A program made the translations under genes and the position numbers. Below the pieces are notes generated by a model that was not told the DNA's origin, searched no databases, and worked only from the letters and a program-made list of their open reading frames with translations. 64,000 nucleotides of DNA. It comes from Stachybotrys elegans. Taxonomy: Eukaryota > Ascomycota > Sordariomycetes > Hypocreales > Stachybotryaceae. The first letter of the stretch is position 1. Each line of letters begins with the position of its first letter. Where the stretch lies: assembly GCA_020746835.1 (NCBI GenBank), contig JAGPNK010000004.1, forward strand, positions 620,001 through 684,000. Direction: 5' to 3'. Shown one piece after another: positions 51,301 to 64,000 of the stretch.

Positions 51301-53181
51301 TCAGTAGGATGTAGCCAGATAAGGGTTATAAATGGTGGCATGCCTGCCAAAGTCAGAAGAGTTGGCCTGGTGATGTGTTGAGTGGCGGGACCAGCCATTA
51401 TATCGACTACCCGAGTTCGACGTTGCACAGCCATCTGGTGGTGGAGATCTTGCGTATAGATCTTCCCTCGATGAATCGGACATGGCAGGTGTCCCAGGTG
51501 TAAGAAAACGTCTCCTCTTCGAGTCCGATGATCCGTGATTTGAGAGACTGGGCCGGGCTGTTATTTCTTCATGCGCTCCTGACTGCGTTGCACCCCAGTC
51601 TCCAGATGGTGTTGGTGATTCTGATCGTTGCCGCTTGCTGATGGGTCTCGGGATGGATTCCTCAAGCCCACGCTCGAGTTTTGAAATGACTTCCTGATAG
51701 ATCTTCTTTCGTACTATGGAATCCGGTGTGCTTTTGCCGCGAGCTTGGTGCCGTTGCAACGCTTTTGTTATCTTCTCATGGACTACCAAGCACCCTCGAA
51801 TGGCCTGTAGATACGAGTCAAATCGCTCCTTGGCGAGACGGTCCACGCGAGATAGCAGGTCAATCCATACCCCTCGATTCTGGCTATTTTGAGGCTTAAT
51901 CTCGAGGTCGATAGTCTGGCCGAAGTCTATCTCAAGCAGTAGCTTCGCAAAAGATAGTAGGACAGGATGGCCGAGCTCAAAATTGGTGAACGACTGTGCC
52001 GTGGCTGGCAGCCTGGAACTAAATGCCAGATATGGGAAGTCGTTATTTGGTACCGAATTGGAAGAGCCCAGGAAGTATATTTTGTTGGATGCGATATCAA
52101 CGTCGAAGAAATCCAGGAGACAGAATCCTAATTTGACGGCGAGGGCTCTCTTGTCGCCTATGCTGAACTGCGCTAGAGAAGCCCCGTGGAATAAGGTAAC
52201 CAAGTCCAGTGGCTTGAATGCCCCTTTCGTGATGAGCTGGCCTAGTGACTGTCTCGAGTGGTCCGGTCCTGTGGAAGCATTGCCGCCCCAAGCACCGAAT
52301 AGGCCGTATTCTTTGATCAGCAACATTAATTTCTTCCCTTGGCCAGTGTGTTCCCGGACATGTGAGCATATGTCAGGGATAGATGATATAGCACCGTCAC
52401 TATTTTCGGTCAGGTTAATATGTTAACATTGGTAGATAAAGGGGGACGGCACTTACAGGTCTGTGCATTCACACCGGGCCTCTTGCCAAATTTCCAACTC
52501 GTGGCATGAGGGAAGCATGAGGTGAAGGTCAGGTAGCGAAGAGTGTTCGTCCGGATCCTCAACGAGTTTTAGCAGCACTTCATGAGGCTGCTGACACTTG
52601 AAGTGCCCAAAAAGCCGCCCAAGTACAACGGTGGCTCGGTTACGTATTCTAGCCTTCTTCCAAGCCGTCTTGCTCCTTTGAAATGATATTGGCGGTTTAG
52701 CTGGCTCATGGGGCATTGGCTCAAGAAGTCGAGGCAGGCCCGTGTTGCACTTAGTGGCCACGTCCAAACATTGCCTAAGCTCGGCTGGGTCTTGGGGAAG
52801 TCGAAAGACAGTCTCGTTAGGGCCGTCGATAAGATCCAGTATGCTAGTTGTTGACTCCAAATGCTCTGCCAAGGCCGATAGTTGTGGGTAGGTTTTTCCA
52901 AGGATGGTTCTGCCTGTTTTGCGAAAACACACGAGACCGTCCAGTATCGAGCACAGGCTGATCAATGTTGCCTGATAGTCCTCAAAATCTTTCAACGGTA
53001 AGTCCTGAGGATACTCTCTTGTGACGAACACTTCCCGAAGCTCAACCTCGAGAAGTTCGGCGTTCAGCCGTCCACCTCTATGCTCATGAGGAGGGGCACG
53101 GAATGGCGCTTTCCGCTGGTTGAGTAACCGCCCGATTCGCTGGAGTAATCGCCACTCATTCGATTCGACAAGATACGGCAT
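51301..53181 (-). CDS. DUF7580-like protein
   Basis: Model: complement(join(51301..52399,52457..53181)), one 57-nt intron, 607 aa. The pattern SLGQLI...KRALAVKLGFCLLDFFDVDI...KIYFLGSS, preceded by a CHELEI..EARCECTD block at the exon junction, is that of fungal DUF7580 proteins, which accompany HET/NLR genes but have no established function. The hydrophobic N-terminal helix usual in the family is missing. The C-terminal 100 residues are low-complexity and basic (KRQRSESPT, SKRRRF). ATG 53181 was chosen as the first in-frame Met before the conserved part; one more lies upstream at 53214. It is divergent from the C2H2-like gene. Confidence 0.75.
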
Positions 53182-53473
53182 CTTATTATGTACACATACG
53201 TTTGAACAACACATATGAATTTTGACATATGGTTATGGAGAGACCTTATCACGCGGTGCGAGTCAAGGCTGAAGTATCAGCTGACGGACTAAATCACTCC
53301 TACCCCTCTCGATTGCATATTATTCGGCCCGGTCCGCGCGCCAATGATTGTCAGTTGTGGCCATGAGCATTTCCCCTCTTCCGGGTCTTACCCTGTACCG
53401 ATGGCCTTGCTTTCATCCATTGCTTTCCATCACGATAGAAGCTCGCCGGCGTCGTACCCAGGTTTCAGTCAAT
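53182..53473. promoter_or_regulatory. divergent intergenic region
   Basis: 292 bp between the start codons of the DUF7580 gene (minus) and the C2H2/TPR gene (plus). Promoters of both are presumed here; no motif stands out. Confidence 0.4.
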
Positions 53474-56417
53474 ATGTCTATGGAAACTGACCAGGATACG
53501 CTCTACCATTTAGGATACGACTGCGAGACGTGGTTCAACAAGCTCGAGCAAACATGCAACTTACGCAACGTCCAAGCTGCAACGGCAATTCTTTGTAGGG
53601 ATTTCCAACAGCGCTTTGCCATCTGGGCGGCATATCTCGGCGTTTTCGCGAGGAAAAGTCAATGCTTAGATCGGCGAATTCACAACCACCCTGATCTGAA
53701 GGACCTTGCAACCCGGCTCATGAGTATTCTGTGTCGTGCCCTACAGCAATGCGTCACTCAGATGAGCACGAGTGGGGTTGAAGGCAATAGCATACCCCAG
53801 CTGTCGAACTCCAACCCGTCTCAGCCGCTTGCAGAATCTCTGAGAATGATTGATGAAACGCTGGGTCGGTTGACACGCCTGGGTGTCACCATTCGCCAGT
53901 CCAGCAATCAAATCACTACTGAGAGAGTCAACAGATTTATCGCAGGTCGCAATCTAGACTCTTTCTCTCTCCTATGCGCTGCCGCAGTGCAGGTCTTGTA
54001 TCCGGCGGCCAAGGAATCTCTCAAGGATCGCCTTACCAAGTCGATGACAAATCGGTATACCAGAATACTGCTCGTCAAATCTCGGATAGAGAAGCTCGGC
54101 ACCCGCCGTGAACCAGAAACGGAGCTGATATTGACGCCTCAACCTATCGACGAGCGACCAGCCCCGGAGCCTTCAGTTATTTCTCCTGCACCGACAATGA
54201 GGGTTTCCATGCTCAAAAGACTACCTCGGCCGGCAGACGCACACTCAATATCCGATTTGACCAGCATCAATATCCAAGCGATAAAAGCCCGCCTTAGACC
54301 ACCGGATGAGCCTTCAGTCAGGTCTCATAGAACCATGTCTTTGCGATATAAGCAAAAGCCCTATCCACAACCACCCGACGCGACCGAGGGGATATCTATT
54401 TTTGCCTGCGAATGGTGTTCTGAACCGCTTGATAGATCGAAACTGTCAAAAGCGGATTGGAGGTAGTTCATAACCTGCCTCTGAATTAACATCTGGTCTT
54501 GCCCATCGCCTAATGCTAACATCTTACAGTCGCCATGTCGATCGAGACCTGCAGCCATATATTTGCTTGTCGGAAGCATGCCAAGAAGCACATCCAGTAT
54601 ATTCGTCCTTCGATGACTGGACTAGGCATATGAATCTGCATGACCGGCGATGGTTCCAACGCGTGCACCTAAAGCCGACCTGGATATGTACTATATGTGA
54701 ATCTACAACTGACACCTATAGTGGTCCCCAAACTCTATACTCGCACCTGACTCAGTGTCACGAAGATGACTTCACAACCACCGAGCTACAGGCTATTTCT
54801 CGACAGAGTAGTATGGACCGGTCCAGACCTTGGAATTCCTGTCTTCTGTGTGGTTTCGAAGTGGAAGAGAACAGAGATGATAAGGCAGTCTCCAGGAAAC
54901 GGCGAAAGTTGACCATAGAACAAAAGACCCAGAGTGCCGGAAGCTTTTCAAAGATACGAGGTTCCAGTTCCCCCCTTGAGGGTGAAGTCTCGGGTGATTC
55001 TTCCGACTCGGATTCCTCGCTTTCTGAGTTGCCAGCAAGGACTCGAGTTGCGGAGCGTTCTCAAATTATCAGTCGCCACATCGCAGGACATTTGCAAATG
55101 CTTGTTTCTTTGACTATCCGGCTTACAGCCCTGCAAAACGAAAGCAACTACTCCATCGACGATGTCAACAGTGCGTCTGTTGATATCGACGTTGGGAATA
55201 ACACCTCAAGCGATGGAGATCTGGGAAGGCCTTCTGAATTGAGTGCTTCTATGGACAACGCAGAGATGCCAATCAAGGGACTGGACTACCTCGATGACCC
55301 AATGGAAGTGGATGATGTTACGCTGGAGGAAGACATTCCAATTCCAGACTCCGATATCAACCTTGCAGATATTCCAAGGCAATCCGACAAGTTTGCCAAT
55401 GAGAAAGATTTGTTCCTTGAAGGCCTCGTCAGTTCGGGAGCATATCAATCATGGAAGAGGGAGCAAAAGAGAGAGGAAAAAGAGTCGAGATTCCCGGGGA
55501 CAGAGTATGAAGGGTATAGTGGCGACAAGGGAAAAGGGGACATGGCAATCGAATCACGACCCAAGGCAACTGACTCATTATTTGCGGAATTGGCAAGCCT
55601 TTCAGACAGTGCTAGTGACGACGAGGGAAAAGGGGTCATACCAACCGCGGCTGACATCGAGGTCCTTCTTCGTGCTGATGCCAATTACAGCGATGTCAAA
55701 AAGGCCATGCTTGAGACCACTAGGGCCATCATAGCTGAGGTCCTGGCTGATCCGAATGCCACTAATGTCAACTCCTCCCGCACGCCATTTGAGGACCTCA
55801 CAGGTCTTATTCGTCTGCTTGGTACTCAGGGCAAATATGCAGAGCTTGTGAACGTTCTGTCGCTTCTTTGGAGCCGTCGCGAGGAACAGAAAAAGTCGCA
55901 CAGGTGGTCTCCGACAATGGTCTTCCGCATCGGTACCCTGCTCATCCACGCTCAGCAAGAAAACCAGGATACATGTGGCGCCATTAGTACAGCCGAGTTC
56001 CTTTACTACAACGCGAGGCGCGGCTTCGGTAGCTTGGATGCCAGGACTTTGGCCTTATCCAAACTTCTCTCAAGTCTTTACCTGTCCGAAAATCGTGACA
56101 GTTCTGCCATGTCTGCCATGCGTCTACACGAGAAAATCCTAGTGAAAATCGCCTCAACCGGCGAAGAGAACAAGAATAACTGTCACAACCTTCTCAACGA
56201 GTGCAAGCTGCACCTCGAAATCGTGCGGGGGATACTGGCCCGGTGGGAAATCACCATGCTTCGCGATCTAGAAGATCGGCAAGTATTGTACAGGCGTCTG
56301 GAGTCGATATTCGAGCTTGGTCTCCCTTCTTATGATCAATGGCTTGCGTCCCAGCCAGCACAGAACACGGGTCGCTATACCCGTAACACTGATTGGGACA
56401 TTTCCCACAAGGTGTGA
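53474..56417 (+). CDS. C2H2-like zinc-finger protein with NLR-type TPR tail
   Basis: Model: join(53474..54462,54530..56417), one 67-nt phase-2 intron, 958 aa. The N-terminal helical part (ETWFNKLEQ...IWAAYLGVFARKSQCLDRR) is typical of fungal proteins that carry irregular C2H2 fingers. Three finger-like blocks follow: CEWC before the intron, CLSEAC...H and CTICE...H..CH after it, then CLLCGF. An acidic low-complexity stretch (about residues 460-640) leads to a helical tail with YYNARRGFGSLDARTLALSK and LHEKIL, the TPR-like unit usually seen at the C-terminus of fungal NACHT proteins. ATG 53474 starts the conserved part; 53348 is an in-frame alternative. Confidence 0.78.
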
Positions 56418-57287
56418 AGCATCATGAAATGTGGGAAAAGCCTATGCGTGATCGATCGAAGCCTAGGGAGGAATCTATTGGGTGATCGAATCACCAGACA
56501 GAGGCCTTCTCGTTACAGGGACACCCGACGCCACGGCAGCATCGTGACGGAAGCTGCGGTAGCTGGGAGATTTTTGACATCGCCATCACCGCAGCCACAA
56601 GATTTCCTTTCCAATTGTCCTCTATTAGTTTGATATGGTTTTTATCGTCAGAGGGGGCATCCCTCGAAGTGGCTGGTCTCCATCCCATTGGGGCACACGA
56701 ACAGGAAATCCCACATGCCTTTTACCAACACATTTAAGACTCCTTTAGAATAAACACCATTTTTCCGAACTTGACTGCTACATACGACGCAATAGCTTCC
56801 CTAGGCCTATCTGCTATCAAGTCAACATGCAGGTCAGACTCTCGAATGCCCTCGCGCGGGGTCACAAAGCCGAGCAGGATGGGCCGACTGAGCAGGCTGA
56901 ATACCGTAAAGCTTGCAAAGTTGAGACAACTGGAGGAGCGGTCAGTGGACCGAGAAAAACTGCCCTTTTTGTCCATAAGAAGACACGCGACAGAGTCTGG
57001 CCAATTCTTGCGAGATTTTACGGTATATCTCGAGGGTGCTGCAGCGGTGGTGTACTGTTGCCCTCACTTCCCCGCTGTGAGCTGGTTCAGCCTCACGTTT
57101 CAGTGGCTCGACGTGCAGCACGTTCTCCGCTTTTGCCGAGTAAGCCCCCGTCTGTGTCATTGGGAGAGGGGTTGCGGCTGGCTCGCAAGGGCCTGACCTT
57201 TCTGAATGAGAGGCAGCCTGCCATTCCCCGTCGATGCCCCTTCATCACGCCCTTCTTCTCGTTCTCCCCATCAATCATTGCTTCGCC
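56418..57287. other. intergenic with dispersed repeat
   Basis: 870 bp that contain repeat copy 3 at the left. A minus-strand open frame at 56734-56976 looks mildly protein-like (ending AVKFGKMVFILKES) but has no start or splice support. The promoter of the NACHT gene must lie at the right side. Confidence 0.4.
56600..56720 (-). repeat. dispersed short repeat, copy 3
   Basis: Reverse complement of copies 1 and 2. Read on minus it runs GGCATGTGGGATTTCC, GTTCGTGTGCCCCAATGGGA, GACTTCG-like CACTTCGAGG, CCCCCTCTGACGATAAA. Similarity to copy 1 extends to the TTGG(C/A)AAG(A/G)AAATCT tail. Confidence 0.65.
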
Positions 57288-60200
57288 ATGTTGGCGCTTC
57301 GCAAAATTTTCGAGGGTAAGCTATCTTCCGCCTCAGTTCTACGCTCCACACGCCATACAAGAGATATTAACACTACCAAGCTCGCAGAAAACGTAGGAAT
57401 TCCACTTCCCCGCCCGTTACATCTGAAGGACCCAAGGAGGATTCCAATTTCCCCGCAGCTACCGACGACTTGGGCCGCGCGGAACAAGTCTTCAAGAGTA
57501 TCAAAGACATAATCACCCGCACGACCCACTACAACGAACAGACTGTGGAATACACAGACCTTCTGAGCTACTTGAATTTCATCGCGGCCAAGCATATCAC
57601 TCAAATGCCATCTCGTGGAGGTCATTGGTATCTCATCTTGACCAAGGCGCGGTTCTTTGGTCAGCAAGTATATCTATTCGGTCAGCAGGTTGAGTCATGT
57701 ACTGCTGGTGGTGAAAATTTGGCCAGAGCAGTACTGGTTTGCTGTCAGTTTCTTCTAGAGGTCTGTTTCCCCTGTCCATACCACTAAACATTGCTAACAT
57801 AATACAATAGACTGGCTATGCCCACGCCGCCGCTCTCCTCCCCATCTTCATTACTCTATCTGAGTTAGCCACACTTCTCTATGCTGTCCGTCAGGTCCGT
57901 GACTTGGAGAAGATGCCAATAGCAATTAAGGAGAATGCGGTAGACATCCTCTGTGATCTAGCCAACCTGACTGGTAGCATTGTTGCGCATTATAGCCAGA
58001 AGATTGCTAGCCTCGGGGCTGGCCAAAGCGTTGTTATTGACCTTCACCAGTCTATTGGCAATCAGATTACCAATATCTGGCGCGTCAAGCAAGAATTATA
58101 TGACCAAATCTGGTCTCACAGCTTAGGCAAAAGGTACTTCTCACTTAGCCTCTCAGATCTTCAGAAGAAGCTGGATTCCGCCCCATTAGACTCTATGTAC
58201 AGGGCCTTATCTGGCGAGGTTACCAACAGCTTTGAACATTCCGAAGTTCATTGCTATTGGTTCTCGGAAATTTTATATTCATTCCTGGAGAGCAACGTCC
58301 AAGTCCTTAGTATCACGGGCCCCGCAGGTTCGGGGAAGTCTGTGATGGCTAAGTGGCTTCGGGACAAGCTTTTGACCGCATCTGATGAAAAGATCTACAT
58401 AACGCTAAACTTTGAATTTGGTAAGAACTTTGAAATGTTATATATATCATAGCTAATACGAATATTTAGCCGCCGATACCCCTGGTGCGGCCACTGCTCT
58501 TTCGTGCGTTAAGAGTCTTCTCACACAACTGCTGGAATGTAATGTCGGAAACATCGCCTTGCTTGAGCCGGTTATCATCGCCTACGAGGACTATGCTGGT
58601 CATCGAAGCTCCGAGAAGCTAGAGGCCTCGCTCTGGAACGCTCTGCGAACTGGTCTGGTAGCCACGCAGCAGGGTAGTACACCAATCCTTATCATCACTG
58701 ACGGTGATGACGGCATTGTTGGCGGTGATAGGGCTGCCATCGCCTTCCATAATGCCTTGCGAACCAGCACGTCTAATGTTCCCGGTGTTCGTATTATTAC
58801 CTTTTCTCGTCCCGAATCGTATCTCAGCAATGGATGCAGACATATCAGGATTACCGACCGAGACATCCAAAGGGATATTCGTGCCTACTTTGATCAAATA
58901 TTGCTCAAGTCGGAATATTTCGATAAGCTGAGCCCGAAAATGCGCCACGATTTAGTTGGAGAGCTGTTGGAGAACGCAAACGGGAGTTTTTTGTGGGCTT
59001 TTTATGCTGGGCGCCTCCTCCAGTCCGCCTCCTTGGAAAGCTATCAGAAGCTAAAGGATAGCATCACATCGGATATTAGCAGCGTTCTCCAAGCCACTGT
59101 GTCTGAGAACAGGCTAAGGAGCGATGATATGCTTGGCACCATCCTATCCTATATGCTTGTAGCCACAAGGCCGCTTACTGTCGAGGAATTCTCCCAGCTA
59201 CTGGCAGTCAACGTACCCAAGCGATCGATGGACAAAGACGCAATTGACTTTGCAAAATGGGTTCCTGGAAGGTGTGGTGATCTTATCATCATCTGGAGAG
59301 GGAGCCTGCATTTCCGAAGCTCGATTGTACGGTCATACCTGCTCCAGCAGGCTGGCAAGACTCTCTGCACTCTACAAGATGCTCATTTCAAGTTGATGAT
59401 GAGGACCCTGGTTTACACTCGTCTCCATGTCCGGACTGATAGAGACCCCACGCTTGTCAATCTAGGGGACTCTATCGCTAACGAGTTCGCTGCTTCTTAT
59501 GAGCTACTACCGTATGCTGTGCAGAGCTGGGTTGTGCATTTCAGAGAGGCTGGACTCGTCGACTCGACTGGTGCAGTGGTCATGCGGACACATGAATTTA
59601 TGGACATTGCCTCCATTTTCCCTGACACTGTTACCTTTGCCCAGCTCGAGAGAGCATGGTTGCATCGTAACCATAGCGTCCCGGATCCTATTGTGCTTCA
59701 CCATCTGGCCTACAAAGTTCGAGAAGCCATCTTTGGTCGTGTGCATATTACCGTACTACAATCATTAATCACTCTCGGCAGCGCTCATAGGCACACCAAC
59801 ACGAGCAATATCGATAGCCTGAGCTATCTTATCCAGGCTATCAGACTAGCAATCGCTTTGGTCTCAAGGACTAGTGTTATTGTGGCAGATTGCGCCAGGC
59901 TCTTCTTATCGTGGACCGAAAATACTAGAACCACCGAGCGCACGGAGATTGTGACTTACCGCGAAGAAGTACTCGGCATTATGATCACTATCTACAGGGC
60001 TAAGTACGGCTTTCACAGTGACGAGGTCATCCACTGGCTCAAGGAGCTGGCCCAGCTGTATATGGATATTAGGGAAGAGGAGCGGGCCACCCCTATTCGC
60101 CGTGAAGTATATGAAGCTATAAAGACCCGTCACGGTGAGAAGTCGGAGGAGGCTCGAGAAATTTGCAGAGCTTTTGGTGCCATTGATGTGGTATTTACGG

Positions 60201-60526
60201 TTGGACATGATTTGTGCAGCCTTGACGTTCTTATCTACAATATGGACGAGAATGAGGTTGTTGAGAAGATGAACATCACAATGGCTCTTCAACTGGCTCA
60301 GTCTTATATGACGCGTGGCAAGTTCTCCCTCGCTGACAGGGTTTACCTTGCCCTTTGGCGACAAATCTCGGTTCTGTGTACTGACGACTCCGACATCGAT
60401 GTCCAGACGGCTAAGGTTCAAGTTATGCTGGCGTATGTTACGTTTCTGCGCAGAATGAACCGTGTTAGGGAGGCCCTTGATATTTCAGTTGGTTTTTGGG
60501 TTAGTAATGAGGATTTTGATATGTAG
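57288..60526 (+). CDS. NACHT (STAND) NTPase with short TPR-like tail
   Basis: Signal-transducing NTPase of the fungal NLR-like class. Model: join(57288..57315,57381..57760,57811..58420,58470..60526), introns of 65, 50 and 49 nt, 1,024 aa. Residues about 40-290 are a helical N-terminal domain common in fungal NACHT proteins (LILTKARFFGQQV...AVLVCCQFLLETGYAHA). Walker A is GPAGSGKS at 303-310, Walker B is ILIITDGDD at about 412-420, and a winged-helix-like block reads ATRPLTVEEFSQLLAVN. The C-terminal 300 residues are TPR-like and stop at YVTFLRRMNRVREALDISV, where longer relatives continue with more repeats. Exon 1 is only 28 nt; its acceptor CCAAG was chosen because it alone keeps the frame. 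Confidence 0.8.
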
Positions 60527-61720
60527 GTTAAGCTTAAATTAATATGGTTTGTTTTGATTTGCTTCTTTCTCAAGTATCCGCAACGACACCCTTGTAGCTG
60601 CCAGTCAGCACATGATTAACTAACTATCCAAGAGAAATAACAATAGCCAACCACTTGCTGTGTTTGGATTTCGTGCAAACTGGCAGTGGGGAAAAACAAA
60701 GCCTTGATGGAGAATCCGAAGTCAATGCTCGCTCCACCACCAGCTCTACCCCGACTGGCCGGATACCCACCAGCTGAAGGGCTATACCAAGGACCGGGCT
60801 CATGGTGCTCGATTGAACCTCCGGCACCACTTTGGCTGGTCAACGCACAGGTCAGGTGGGTGCAGATGCACCGAGAAGACGTGGTGGTGGATCATGGAAT
60901 GGCCTGCAGCAGAGATACTCCAGGATACTCCCAAACAAACGGCCCGAGATTTAGTATCGCAAGCAGCATAACCACTACCGCGACTTTTAGTTGCCCTTCC
61001 CCAGATTCAGACTTGGTAATAAGGGCCTGTCACTGGAGGAATCGGAATGGGTTCGGAAGCAATGGGATTCGCCGTGGATGGCATTCTTGTTGGCCCGACG
61101 GTAAAGCACATGCCTCCTTTATTTACTCCGTACCTTGCTCCGAGTCTCGCAGTGATGCCAAGAGGCTAATGTCCGACGAGTTCTCCCGCATGATGATTTC
61201 ATCATGCTAGATGGCGACCCGTTGTAAAGCCTGCTGGCGTGGATGGAGATTGTGTGGAGGTGGACTCTTTAGCTCCAGCCATGATCCGACACGATTGGCC
61301 GTCTACTCCAAATCCCCACGTTGTCATTTAAGCTGTGCTACAACCTCGGCCATTATCCTGGTTCCTGGGAGCGTGTCCCATGGCCCGATCGTCTGGGCGC
61401 TCTTCCCCATACCCCATATTGAGGCCGTTAAGGACCATCCAACTAGCCGTGCGGATGCCACAATAGGTCCGAATATGATGGAGGGCCTTTGGAGATCAAG
61501 CCATGTCCCATCAAGCATTGCGTGTTGCGCAGAGTATTCCTCAGTGTGGACCACAGAGCACCAGTGGGACAGGATGGACTATACGGAATACGATGGCGTA
61601 TAAGTAGTAGCCAAGCGCGAATCCGTATGGGTTTCCGACCCCAGGTTCTTGAGTCTCGCGCTCCTCGGTTCGGTGCAAGTGCCGTAAACTAATCGTCTCT
61701 TGACTGTTGCAACCGCAGCC
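60527..61720. other. intergenic, nothing recognised
   Basis: About 1.2 kb between the NACHT gene and the second carboxylesterase. Open frames at 60686-61210 and 61211-61603 lack motifs and are not joined by convincing splice sites. No repeat was found. Confidence 0.45.
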
Positions 61721-63802
<2,082 letters not shown>

Positions 63803-64000
63803 TCATACAACATGTAACGATAGTAAGCAAGAGCCAAGCTCAATTGACTCATGTAAAGATTAGTGAGAACTTTTTTGCGTCATAACATGTCTGTTCCTTG
63901 CAGGCGATGCGGGCACTGCAGATACTACAGATAGATGTGGCCTGTGAATGCTATGAACCCTTGTACACGACGTTGTAATGATTGTCACAAATTCAGAAAG

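Noticed and set aside
60686..61210. 174-aa plus-strand frame downstream of the NACHT gene
   Set aside because: No domain, odd composition, no splice partners; it does not continue the truncated TPR tail.

Overview
The window is nuclear DNA of a filamentous ascomycete (Pezizomycotina, most like a Sordariomycete). The genes carry short GT-AG introns of 47-75 nt. The families are typically fungal: Zn2Cys6 regulator, HET, NACHT, DUF7580, FAS1 and type-B carboxylesterases. A 15.5 kb retrotransposon nest at 15.7-31.2 kb shows the extreme transition-type decay left by RIP (repeat-induced point mutation). I found no prokaryotic operon, rRNA, tRNA or CRISPR array.

Left arm, 1-15.7 kb, ordinary genes: a secreted carboxylesterase (1636-3503), a possible small Cys-rich protein (4070-4309), a single-pass membrane protein (4534-5603, minus), a Zn2Cys6 regulator (6213-8291), a phytanoyl-CoA-dioxygenase-like oxygenase (8803-10008), a GPI-type fasciclin protein (11093-12387) and an MFS drug-transporter-like protein (12798-14388, minus).

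Transposon nest, 15708-31189: a minus-strand LTR retrotransposon (X, flanked by CTTAG) is split by a plus-strand copy of the same family (A, 19881-27638, flanked by CTATC). Two about 237-bp TG...CA elements sit inside, flanked by CTAC and GTAG. Each of the three internal insertions has an empty site in the partner copy, and the excised lengths agree (about 7.48 and 7.52 kb). No coding capacity remains.

Right arm, 31.6-64 kb, mostly self/non-self-recognition families: a HET protein (31609-34359); three very large genes of unknown role; a nucleoside-phosphorylase-domain gene (50180-51290, minus) and a DUF7580 gene (51301-53181, minus), which may be one fused gene; a C2H2-like protein with an NLR-type TPR tail (53474-56417); a NACHT protein with a shortened tail (57288-60526); and a second carboxylesterase (61721-63802). 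A short dispersed repeat lies at the window start and, as an inverted pair, around the 50.0-56.7 kb block.

The best candidate for an undescribed system is the 34.4-49.6 kb trio: a ComEC-like metallo-beta-lactamase domain joined to a DUF6603-like region (about 2,100 aa, with several reading-frame breaks), a 1,347-aa protein with one intron, and a divergently transcribed intron-free 917-aa protein. They lie beside HET/NLR-type genes. A common function is inferred from position only.
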